Assembly (NCBI RefSeq): GCF_008035925.1
Contig: NZ_CP036264.1
Coordinates: 8,933,121 to 8,997,120 of the forward strand
DNA: 64,000 bases
Direction of reading: 5' to 3'
Source of the DNA: Stieleria maiorica
GTDB lineage: Bacteria > Planctomycetota > Planctomycetia > Pirellulales > Pirellulaceae
In this document: positions 42,279 through 50,318 of the stretch, in pieces
Position numbering within the stretch: position 1 is the stretch's first letter
Layout: every line of letters starts with the position of its first letter
Position numbers and translations under genes: made by a program
Notes under the pieces: model-generated
Databases searched by the model: none
The model's input: only the letters and a program-made list of their open reading frames with translations
What the model was told of the DNA's origin: nothing

Positions 42279-44786
42279 ATGACGGACTCTCAATCATGGC
42301 GCTCGCGTGCGAAGGCTTTGTCGCCGCGGCCATCGGCCGACAAGCCGACCAAGCAAGCCGCACCCACAACGGTCAACAACGCACAGGCTCCGACTGCTAA
42401 ACCGTCGCCTGAACAACATGCCCCCGACGGTTGGCAATCGCTCGATGCGGCAACGGCAATGCGATTGCTGTCGACACAGGCAGATCCCCGAAGCGATGTC
42501 GCAGACGCAGATCCCGGCCATCCGGATGAAACGCAACGACCGCGCCGGCGGCGGCTTTCCGGGGTGGAGTGGATCGGCATCATCGCCGTGTTGGGATTGT
42601 TGGTCGCCACGACGCTGATGTACCTCCGGCGACCGCAGGCTTCGACACCGACTGCCGAACAGACCGCCGATCGCGCTGCCCGTTCCCCGTCGAGCATCGC
42701 CCCGGATCCGGCGCTCAATGAAAAAGACCATCGCACGTCGCAAACCCAGCCGGCTCCTGATCAAAGGTCCAGAACAAGTGCCGACACGATCGCGAAAAAC
42801 GTTCTGGCGGACGCCGGCGACGGTTCGTTTGCACTGGAAGGATCCGATCGCACGCCGGCCGCAAAAAAGCCCCGCGGTCGTCGACCTAAATCGCCTCGCA
42901 AACCGCCGCAGACGATGGATGCGGAATCGGCGAAACCGACCGAGTCGCCGCGGACAGCGCCGCCAGCTCCTGACCCAAGCTCGATTATCCCGGTCCAGCG
43001 AAAACCGCTGGAGCACACCCCGGAAAAGCCGATGCGAGAATCGGTTCCGCTGCCACCGCGATCACCCGCCTTCGTCTCGTTTGATCGAGTCTATGAGGTC
43101 GCATTTGAAAAGTACCAAGCGTACGCGGAACAAAAAGAGTCGGGGGCTTCATCGGAAGAGGCGGAAGTATTGCTGGGTGAGTGCGTGACACTGTTCCAGC
43201 AGTGCCTGGGTCGACCGCACAGCGAATCGACGCCCGAACAGCGTTTTCAGATCGCATCTACGCTTGCCATGCTGTATTTCGATGCCGGGCACCTGTATCA
43301 CGCCGCGGTTTATGGGTTGTTCGTCACGCGACTGGCCGACGCCGGACAACCGATCACTCAGGCGGCCGCGACGCTCACGTTCGCCGCTCTGCAAGAAGCT
43401 CATCAGGTGCACTACACCGGCGCCGACCGTTCGGGTGACCTCGATCAGTTGTCAAAGCTGTGTGATCTCATTGCCCGCCGCGGCATCCAGCACCCGCAGT
43501 TGGACACGATGCGTTTCGCGACGGCACAGCTGTTCGAGCGTGACGGGTTTCATCTGACCGCGGCGCAGAACTATGTCAAAATTCCGCAACGTTCTCCCCT
43601 GTTTGCCAAAGCCCAGCTGGCTGCGGGGCGACAGTTCTGGGCCGAGGCGCTGCGCCGCGAGAAGGATGGAATCAAGAAACAGCACGGCGGAATCGTGAGC
43701 TGTGCGGCCAAGCACCTGCGTTCCGGGATCGACTTGGCCGATGCCGATCAAGCCCTGACATCGCCACAGCTGGCGGGCATGTTGTCGCTTGCCGAGATCT
43801 CACTGATGCGTGGTGATCCGCAGCAGGCGATTGAGCTGGTTGACGGCGAACGCGGGGTCATTCGACAAGCCAGGAAGTCCAAGATGTCCGACGCGTTTGT
43901 CACCGCTGCCCAGGAGTGTCTGTTTCAAGCCTATTCGCAAGCGGGTGATTTGCAGGGAATCCAGTCCTCGCTCGCCGACCTCTCCAAACGCTATGGCGCG
44001 AGCGGTCGTGACCGGATCGCGAGCCTGCAAACGAAAATCGCGAAGGATTACCTGGCCGACCTGGATCCCGATCAACCGGTCACGATGGAACAAGCTAAAC
44101 AATTCGACGCGTTGCTGGAAACCATTTTGGATCCGAAGCGAAAGCCATCGGTCGGGGTGATGCTGTGGGCCGTCCAGGCGTGGTCCGAGCTGGAGACTCG
44201 GGCGAATGACAGACAGGTTCGATCGTTGTGTCAGTCGCGATCCGACCAATTGCTTCAAATCGCCGCTGAATCGAAGGAATTGAGCGAGGCCGAGAAGATG
44301 ACATTGCGGCTGAAGCGAATCGATTTGGCGCAACGTTCCGGGGATGCGCCACGGGCACTCACGTTGCTTTCCGAAATCCTCCGTCAATCACCCGCCGCGA
44401 TCGATCTTCAAATCAAAGCGGCCGAGGTGTTGCTGGCCGAAGCGAAAGCGACCGGCCACGCCGAGCGGTTTGCCGAAGCGGTGGGCGGACGCGGCGACGA
44501 CACGATTTGGGGCTGGGCAAAACTGACCAATACTCTGGCGCGAATGCACTTCGACAACGACGACAAAACGCGTTACCTGGACCGGTTGCTCCTGGCCGGA
44601 TTCCATCTTAACGAAAGTCGTCTCCTTCAGGCTCGCGCGACGACATCGCCCGACGAGCAACGTCGCTTGGTGGAGGATTCAAAGCTGCATCTGCGACAGT
44701 TGATCGCAACGTTTGCCCAGTCCTCCGACAAGTGGACGACGAAATTGCAAACGCTTCAGGGGATGGCTGACGCAATCGCGCGGTAA
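42279..44786 (+). CDS. Membrane-anchored helical-repeat (TPR-like) protein
   Basis: 835 residues. The N-terminal 100 residues are low-complexity (basic, Ala/Pro/Ser-rich), followed by one transmembrane helix (WIGIIAVLGLLVATTLMYL, about 105-123) and a second disordered, proline-rich segment to about 265. From there to the C-terminus the sequence is helical with TPR-like periodicity (LTFAALQEAHQVHYTG, AKAQLAAGRQFWAEALR, LSLAEISLMRGDPQQAIELV, RALTLLSEILRQSPAAIDLQIKAAEVLLAEA). The family has no name that I recognise. It directly follows the VWA gene, so both probably form one membrane complex with VWA and TPR surfaces outside. An element of repeat family A begins 11 bp after the stop. Confidence 0.8.
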   Translation: MTDSQSWRSRAKALSPRPSADKPTKQAAPTTVNNAQAPTAKPSPEQHAPDGWQSLDAATAMRLLSTQADPRSDVADADPGHPDETQRPRRRRLSGVEWIGIIAVLGLLVATTLMYLRRPQASTPTAEQTADRAARSPSSIAPDPALNEKDHRTSQTQPAPDQRSRTSADTIAKNVLADAGDGSFALEGSDRTPAAKKPRGRRPKSPRKPPQTMDAESAKPTESPRTAPPAPDPSSIIPVQRKPLEHTPEKPMRESVPLPPRSPAFVSFDRVYEVAFEKYQAYAEQKESGASSEEAEVLLGECVTLFQQCLGRPHSESTPEQRFQIASTLAMLYFDAGHLYHAAVYGLFVTRLADAGQPITQAAATLTFAALQEAHQVHYTGADRSGDLDQLSKLCDLIARRGIQHPQLDTMRFATAQLFERDGFHLTAAQNYVKIPQRSPLFAKAQLAAGRQFWAEALRREKDGIKKQHGGIVSCAAKHLRSGIDLADADQALTSPQLAGMLSLAEISLMRGDPQQAIELVDGERGVIRQARKSKMSDAFVTAAQECLFQAYSQAGDLQGIQSSLADLSKRYGASGRDRIASLQTKIAKDYLADLDPDQPVTMEQAKQFDALLETILDPKRKPSVGVMLWAVQAWSELETRANDRQVRSLCQSRSDQLLQIAAESKELSEAEKMTLRLKRIDLAQRSGDAPRALTLLSEILRQSPAAIDLQIKAAEVLLAEAKATGHAERFAEAVGGRGDDTIWGWAKLTNTLARMHFDNDDKTRYLDRLLLAGFHLNESRLLQARATTSPDEQRRLVEDSKLHLRQLIATFAQSSDKWTTKLQTLQGMADAIAR

Positions 44787-44797
44787 CATGAGAGTGC

Positions 44798-44936
44798 CTA
44801 GCTGGACAGCGCCACTTTGGGGTAGCTACGCTCGCCAGAGCGTGGAAAACCCCGGGGATCCACCTTCTGGCGAAGGTAGCTACGTTCGACCGGCGATTCA
44901 CGGTGTTTTTTGAGCAAAATGGCGCTGTCCAGCTAG
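44798..44936. repeat. Composite repeat: 17-bp terminal inverted repeats around family A
   Basis: CTAGCTGGACAGCGCCA (44798-44814) and its exact reverse complement (44920-44936) enclose a family A element (44820-44890, GTAGCTACGCTCGCCAGAGC ... GGCGAAGGTAGCTACG) plus TTCGACCGGCGATTCACGG. The size of 139 bp, perfect short ends and absence of coding capacity are MITE-like. A partial copy sits at 47954-48071. Confidence 0.9.
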
Positions 44937-45140
44937 CCTTTAGGCGATTCCCGGTCGCTGCTTCGCAGCGACAGCGGACAGCGGGCGGCGGGCGGCGGGC
45001 GGCGGGCGGCGGGCGGCGAAAGCCCAAGACCGCGATGTGAAGCGTCGTTCTCTTTCGGCAAGGGCCCGTAGGCTCGCGCCAAACGGCTGTTATTCGTTTG
45101 ACATCAGCCGGTTCGCGCCGGTGCGAGCGGCCTCCGCGTT
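44937..45140. repeat. Family B copy with expanded 7-bp tandem repeat, plus family G
   Basis: Family B left part (TAGCCTTTAGGCGATTCCCGG, about 44934-44955, and CGCTGCTTCGCAGCGACAGC) is followed by GGACAGC and five exact copies of GGGCGGC (44983-45017), where other B copies have a single GGGCGGC. CGTAGGCTCGCGCCAAACGG (45068-45087) matches 50069-50088. The gap 44787-45209 contains no gene that I can see. Confidence 0.85.
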
Positions 45141-45209
45141 AGTCTTAACTTCGCGGTATCGGGCTGATGCCTGCGCACCAACCATGATGCCGTGTTCGCA
45201 ATCGCTCCC

Positions 45210-46112
45210 TCACGGGATCAGCTGCATCGTTTTCATCCAATTGGCCGCTTGTTCGGGCCAGCGGGTGACGGGTTGGTCGGTGACGCGCAGTCCGTATCCG
45301 TGGCCTCCGGTCGCATAGACGTGAAGCTCAGCCGGGACGCCAGCTTCTTTGAGCGCACCGGCCAGGGTCAGACAATTGTGCACGGACACGCGATCATCAA
45401 ACGCGTGCGCAAAGAACATCGGCGGCGTGTCCTGGTCAACCTGGATGTAATCGTGAAGCTGCGTCGTGCCCTTTTCCACTATGCCGGCGGCGTAGATCAA
45501 CAGCGCAAAGTTCGGCCGGATGGAGACCTGGTCGACTTTGTCCACCGCTTCGTACTGACGATCTTCCTGAAAGATTGCGGTCAAACCCGCGGTTTCACCC
45601 CCGGCGGAAAAGCCCAAGATTCCGATTTTTTCCGGATCGATCATCCACTCGTCGGCACGGGATCGCACCAGACTCATTGCCCGCTGGGCGTCTTGCACGG
45701 CGGCCCGCCAACGGCGTTCCGGGTCGCGCGCCGGCACGCGGTACTTCAGCACGATCGCGGTCACGCCGAGTGTGTTCAGCCACTCGGCCACCTCGGTGCC
45801 TTCCAGGTCGTAGGCCAGGATGTGGTGTCCGCCGCCGGGGCAGATCACCACGGCGGTTCCGTTGCTTTGTTCGGCCGGTGGTTGATACACCGCGATCTGG
45901 GGCGTGGAAACGTTGCCCAGCTTGATGATCCGGCGTCCGGCGATCAATCGATCCTCCGGTTTCGTCTGATCCGCTTCGGCGGGCAGTGTTTTTGTCTCGC
46001 CCGGTGGCGTCCCCGGCCAGACGTTCATGACGATCGGATCGGCGGCGGCAAGGTGTGGTGATGTGGCGAAAACTGAACTGACAAGGAATAGGATCGACAG
46101 CGTGGATTTCAT
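45210..46112 (-). CDS. Secreted alpha/beta hydrolase, BD-FAE/acetyl-esterase-like
   Basis: 300 residues with a signal peptide (LSILFLVSSVFATSPHLAAA). Oxyanion motif CPGGGHH, nucleophile in GFSAGGE, acid Asp in AFDDRVS and His in ATGGHGYG form a full catalytic set of the esterase/lipase group (PF20434/PF07859-like), to which many planctomycete xylan or acetyl esterases belong. The wording AVVICPGGGHHILAYDLEG is typical of this secreted subfamily. Substrate cannot be determined; acetylated oligosaccharides are most likely by context. It is divergent from the gene at 46428, with 315 bp between starts. Confidence 0.9.
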   Translation of the reverse strand: MKSTLSILFLVSSVFATSPHLAAADPIVMNVWPGTPPGETKTLPAEADQTKPEDRLIAGRRIIKLGNVSTPQIAVYQPPAEQSNGTAVVICPGGGHHILAYDLEGTEVAEWLNTLGVTAIVLKYRVPARDPERRWRAAVQDAQRAMSLVRSRADEWMIDPEKIGILGFSAGGETAGLTAIFQEDRQYEAVDKVDQVSIRPNFALLIYAAGIVEKGTTQLHDYIQVDQDTPPMFFAHAFDDRVSVHNCLTLAGALKEAGVPAELHVYATGGHGYGLRVTDQPVTRWPEQAANWMKTMQLIP

Positions 46113-46254
46113 GCGATGTTCCAGGGGTTCGTGGATCGGATGCCGCCCATTCTAACTTCGGCGGCCAGACGGTGCGGCGAACTTCTCGGCACGTTCGTCC
46201 CCGAGTTTCGCCTTCGCCGGACCCTCGTTTCAGTCGGTCGGAATCGGGCAGTGG

Positions 46255-46310
46255 AATGGCAGAATGCTTCGGGGCAGAATGATGGGGTCGTAGGCGGGTG
46301 GCAAACGGTT
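46255..46310. repeat. Repeat family D, copy 2
   Basis: GGAATGGCAGAATGCTTCGG then GGCAGAATGATGGGG and a GGGTGGCAAACGG tail. It lies in the 46113-46427 gap between divergent genes, in which nothing else is recognised. Confidence 0.78.
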
Positions 46311-46427
46311 GGTCCCGCCGACCACAAGTGGCACGCGTCGGCGGCATTGGGATATGCTGCAGGCGACGACGGTGACTTCCAGCGTCCGTTCCCCCTCGGC
46401 AGCATCCTCATTGCGATTTCCACTGAC

Positions 46428-47957
46428 ATGCCATCGCTCAGATCAACCTGTCTCGCGGCCACTTTGATCACGCTGATGATCTGTGTTCCTGCCCGCGGGC
46501 ACGATTACTTCGCGATCCAAGTCGTGGACGACGTTTCGGGACGTGGCGTTCCGATGGTGGAACTAAAGACGGTCAACGACGTTCGCTATTACACCGACTC
46601 GGCCGGGATCGTTGCGTTTGACGAACCCGGCCTGATGGACCAAACCGTGTTCTTTCATGTCAGCAGTCACGGCTATGAATTCCCCAAGAACGGCTTCGGC
46701 TATCGCGGCACACGATTGAAGGTTCAGCCCGGTGGAACCGTGACGCTCAAGATCAAGCGGTTGAACATCGCCGAGCGACTTTATCGCATCACGGGGGCGG
46801 GCATCTATCGTGACAGCATCCTGGCCGGGCGCCCCGTGCCGATCGCACAGCCAGTTTTGAACGCGCAAGTCCTCGGATCCGACAGCGTCGTCAACGCCGT
46901 CTATAACGGCAAATTGTTTTGGTTTTGGGGTGACACGAACCGGCCCTCTTATCCGCTGGGCAATTTTGACGTGCCCGGTGCGGTGTCACGATTGCCGAGT
47001 GACGGCGGGCTGGACCCCGAAGTCGGCGTCGACTTGCAGTACTTTGCTGATCAAGACGGCTTTGCCAAACCGATGGCGAAGCTTCCGGGCGATGGCCCGA
47101 CCTGGATCAACGGACTGATCACGCTGAGAGACGATGGAAACAAAGGACGCGAGCGGATGTTTGCCGCCTACGTCAAAATTAAACCGCCGCTGACGGTTTA
47201 TCAGCGCGGGTTGGCCGAGTTTGACGACGCATCCAATCGATTCGAAAAACGCATGTCGTTCGCGATCGACGCACCGCTGTTTCCATTCGGGCATCCCTTT
47301 GTTCATGAAGACGACGGCGTCGACTATGTGTACTTTGCCGATCCGTTTCCCATCGTGCGTGTCCCCGCGACCGCCGATGCGCTGATGGATTTGTCTCAGT
47401 ACCAGGCTTACACATGCTTAACGCAGGGCAGTCGTGTTGATGCGTTCGAAGTGGAACGGAGCGCTGGCGAGCCCGTGTTTGGTTGGAAGCCGGATACGAT
47501 TCCGTTCACTCCCCAGCTTCAAAATCGGCTGGTCAAAGCCGGGCACCTCGATTCGGACCAGGGACTGTTCCGATTGGTGGACGAGCAAAACCGGCCGGTG
47601 ACGATGCATCGCGGATCGGTGGCCTGGAATGTGTCACGGGACCGCTGGGTGATGATCGGGGTCCAACACGCGGGAACATCGATGTTGGGCGAAGTCTGGT
47701 ATGCGGAATCCGAGCATCTGACCGGCCCCTGGATCAACGCCCGCAAGGTCGTCAGCCACCGGCAGTACAGTTTCTACAATCCGAAACAGCACCCTGTTTT
47801 CGCCAAGGACGACGGACGGGTGATCTTTTTCGAAGGCACGTACACGGCGACGTTCTCGGGAAATGATGATCCGACGCCCCGCTACGATTACAACCAAATC
47901 ATGTACAAATTGGACCTTTCCGATCCCCGGCTGGGATTGGCGGATGGGAAGCACTAG
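46428..47957 (+). CDS. Secreted propeller-like protein of unknown function with N-terminal SpaA/CarboxypepD-like domain
   Basis: About 509 residues from ATG 46428 with a signal peptide (LRSTCLAATLITLMICVPARG). The frame is open far upstream, but that part runs through a family D repeat. Residues about 25-105 resemble a carboxypeptidase-regulatory or SpaA-like beta-sandwich (YFAIQVVDDVSGRGVPMVELKT). The remainder has motifs like LFWFWGDTNRPSYPLGNF, YVYFADPFPIVRV and EVWYAESEHLTGPWINARKV, consistent with a five-bladed propeller of the GH43/GH32 or DUF4185 kind, but no catalytic triad is identifiable. The stop codon TAG at 47955-47957 lies in a repeat element. I do not recognise a named family. 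Confidence 0.8.
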   Translation: MPSLRSTCLAATLITLMICVPARGHDYFAIQVVDDVSGRGVPMVELKTVNDVRYYTDSAGIVAFDEPGLMDQTVFFHVSSHGYEFPKNGFGYRGTRLKVQPGGTVTLKIKRLNIAERLYRITGAGIYRDSILAGRPVPIAQPVLNAQVLGSDSVVNAVYNGKLFWFWGDTNRPSYPLGNFDVPGAVSRLPSDGGLDPEVGVDLQYFADQDGFAKPMAKLPGDGPTWINGLITLRDDGNKGRERMFAAYVKIKPPLTVYQRGLAEFDDASNRFEKRMSFAIDAPLFPFGHPFVHEDDGVDYVYFADPFPIVRVPATADALMDLSQYQAYTCLTQGSRVDAFEVERSAGEPVFGWKPDTIPFTPQLQNRLVKAGHLDSDQGLFRLVDEQNRPVTMHRGSVAWNVSRDRWVMIGVQHAGTSMLGEVWYAESEHLTGPWINARKVVSHRQYSFYNPKQHPVFAKDDGRVIFFEGTYTATFSGNDDPTPRYDYNQIMYKLDLSDPRLGLADGKH

Positions 47958-48071
47958 CTGGACAGCGCCACTTCACGCTAGAAATATTGCGAATCGCCGG
48001 TCAAACGTAGCTACCTTCGCCAGAAGGCGGATCCTCGGGGGGGTCCACGCTCGCATCGAGCGTAGCTACGT
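47954..48071. repeat. Composite family A element supplying a stop codon
   Basis: Starts CTAGCTGGACAGCGCCA (47954-47970); its TAG is the stop of the upstream gene. It continues GAATCGCCGGTCAAACGTAG and a family A core inverted relative to 44820-44890, ending GAGCGTAGCTACG. The matching right end seen at 44920-44936 is missing. Confidence 0.88.
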
Positions 48072-48228
48072 CAAAGTGTTGCGGTCGTTCGTGGCAGTTC
48101 CTGGGAATAAGGGGCGAATCTTTTCTCTCACGTTGTTGCGGAAAATGGGTTATGCTGGTTGGCCATCTTCTCGATCGTTTGAGACCCCGTCCCACCCCGA
48201 ACCCCGCATCTGCTTGGAGCCCTTTCTG

Positions 48229-49776
48229 ATGAAACAGATTACCCGCCGCCAGTTCAACGCCGCATCGGCCGCATCGCTCGCCGGACTGGCGACCGCCGTC
48301 CACACCAGTTCGGCCGCCAAAGCTGCCGACAGCCCGAATGAAAAACTGGGCGTCGTGGTCGCGGGGGTGAATGGACGCGGCCAGTCGCACGTCGCGGGTT
48401 TCGGGAGTGATCCGCGTACGGAAGTCCGTGCCATCGTCGAGGTCGATTCCAAGGTCGCCCAGCAGCGTGCGGGATCGATCGAAAAACGCACCGGAAAGAA
48501 GCCGACCGTGTACCGCGACATCCGTGAAGCGTTGGAAAGCGACGATTTGCAAATCGTCACCTGCGCAACGCCCAATCACTGGCACGCCCTGATCGGGGTG
48601 TGGGCGATGCAGGCCGGGAAAGACGTCTACCTGGAAAAACCGATCAGCCACAATGTTAACGAAGGCCGCGCGTTGGTCGCGGCGGCCAAAAAGTACGGCC
48701 GCATGTTCCAAACCGGGACGCAATGCCGCAGCAGCAACGGCGTGATCGATCTGGTCAACTTTATCCAAAGCGGCGGGATCGGCGAAGTCAAATTGGCCCG
48801 CGGACTTTGTTACAAGCGACGCAAATCGATCGGGCCGCTCGGCGATTACCCCGTTCCCGATTCCATCGATTTCAATCTGTGGAGCGGACCGGCGACCTAC
48901 ACCGACCCCAAAGTGACACGCCAAAAATTCCATTACGACTGGCACTGGCAACGCCACTACGGCAACGGCGATTCGGGAAACCAGGGCCCGCACCAAACCG
49001 ACGTCTCGCGTTGGGGCCTGGGGCTGGAACGCCACCCCAACTCGATCCTGACCTACGCCGGACGTCTGGGCTATCAAGCCGAACGGAAAGACCCCAGCTA
49101 TGTCGACGCCGGCGACACCGCCAACACGCAAGTGTCGATCTACGATTACGGCGACAAGACCATCGTGTTCGAAACACGTGGATTGAGCGTCGACAACAGC
49201 GCGGACGATGAAATCAACGAATTGTTCGGCAGCAACCGGGGCAACAAGATCGGAGTCGTCTTCTACGGCAGCGAAGGCTACGCGATCCAAGGTCCGAATT
49301 ATGAGAACGGGCGAATCTTTGACCTGAACAAGAAACCCGTGCGTGATTTCAAACACGACACCAAAGAAGACGGTGAGCTCAACGAGTTGCACATGAGCAA
49401 CTTCATCGATGCCGTGGTCTCGCGAGATGGTTCCAAGTTGAATGCCGATGCGATGTGCGGACACCTGTCCGCATCGATCGCGCACCTGGGCAATATTTCC
49501 TACTACGTCGGCCAGGAAAACCGAGTCAGCCCCGATGACATCGCCGGCGCCGTCGAAGCCTTCGGGTCCTCCGACGATGACTCGGCAACCCTGCAGCGAA
49601 CCCTGCGACATCTCCGCGACAACGGTGTCAAACCCGAAGTCGAACAGTTGTCGCTCGGACCGGTACTGAAATTTGACCCCGTCACCGAGCGATTCGCCGA
49701 CAACGACGCCGCCAATGCGATGTTGACGCGTGAGTATCGCGACGGATTCGTCGTCCCGGATCCCGACAAGGTCTGA
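48229..49776 (+). CDS. Tat-exported Gfo/Idh/MocA family oxidoreductase
   Basis: About 515 residues from ATG 48229, preceded by GGAG about 9 bases upstream and starting with the twin-arginine signal ITRRQFNAASAASLAGLA. Rossmann motif LGVVVAGVNGRGQSHVAG, family motif LEKPISHN, and CATPNHWHALIGVW and GTQCRSSNGVIDL blocks place it close to the copy at 18396-19775. The C-terminal half has GNQGPHQTDVSRWGL, also shared. This makes three exported members in the window, which indicates paralogous specialisation on different sugars rather than redundancy, though that is inference. A 645-residue open frame on the opposite strand is a shadow. Confidence 0.93.
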   Translation: MKQITRRQFNAASAASLAGLATAVHTSSAAKAADSPNEKLGVVVAGVNGRGQSHVAGFGSDPRTEVRAIVEVDSKVAQQRAGSIEKRTGKKPTVYRDIREALESDDLQIVTCATPNHWHALIGVWAMQAGKDVYLEKPISHNVNEGRALVAAAKKYGRMFQTGTQCRSSNGVIDLVNFIQSGGIGEVKLARGLCYKRRKSIGPLGDYPVPDSIDFNLWSGPATYTDPKVTRQKFHYDWHWQRHYGNGDSGNQGPHQTDVSRWGLGLERHPNSILTYAGRLGYQAERKDPSYVDAGDTANTQVSIYDYGDKTIVFETRGLSVDNSADDEINELFGSNRGNKIGVVFYGSEGYAIQGPNYENGRIFDLNKKPVRDFKHDTKEDGELNELHMSNFIDAVVSRDGSKLNADAMCGHLSASIAHLGNISYYVGQENRVSPDDIAGAVEAFGSSDDDSATLQRTLRHLRDNGVKPEVEQLSLGPVLKFDPVTERFADNDAANAMLTREYRDGFVVPDPDKV

Positions 49777-49805
49777 TCGACGGGTCGGAAAGACGCCGGA
49801 TCTGC

Positions 49806-50202
49806 CTCGTTGCGCCTCGTTCCAAGGCTCCGCCTTGGAACGCACTGCGGGTGTGGCTCCCGCCACACGCATCGCATGCAACCTGAGACGGAGCCTGGGA
49901 TATGCAGAATCTGGATTCTGCGGTGGTTCAGAATTCAAGCGAGATCACCCTGCGGTGGATCGTCGACTCACAGCAGCCACCGGGCGGAGAAACACGAGTG
50001 ACATCATCCGATTCGCGCAAGCGTTCGGGTACCCCAAGTGTTCGGGCACCAGCGTCGATGGAGGCCCGTAGGCTGGCGCCAAACGGCTGATCCCAAGCGG
50101 GTTCAGCGGAATCGAAGACGTGAACGAATCGAACGAGTTTGCGCAGCCCAGGCGGAGCCTGGGGAGAATCCCATTCCCAGGCGGAGCCTGGGAACGAGGT
50201 AG
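49806..50202. repeat. Cluster of dispersed palindromes (families G and H)
   Basis: GTTCCAAGGCTCCGCCTTGG (49818-49839 region) and two copies of CCCAGGCGGAGCCTGGG (50146-50162 and 50175-50191) are short perfect palindromes followed by AACG(C/A). GTAGGCTGGCGCCAAACGG (50069-50087) matches 45068-45087. The 49777-50318 gap consists largely of these; no gene is recognised. Confidence 0.75.
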
Positions 50203-50318
50203 TCACCCGCGTGGCAGATTTTCTGTAACAGCCACGCCCCCCGGTCCGCTTGGTCAATCGTACGGGAGCGTCTTTGGACGCTCGTTCTCCCAAAACCGAC
50301 GATTGCAGGCCCGGCGAT

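Noticed and set aside
40871-44786. Bat/MoxR-type operon
   Set aside because: VWA and TPR features fit, but there is no MoxR ATPase or DUF58 gene nearby.
48001-49938. 645-codon open frame on the minus strand
   Set aside because: It overlaps the Gfo/Idh/MocA gene completely; the plus frame has the Tat signal, Rossmann motif and EKP motif.
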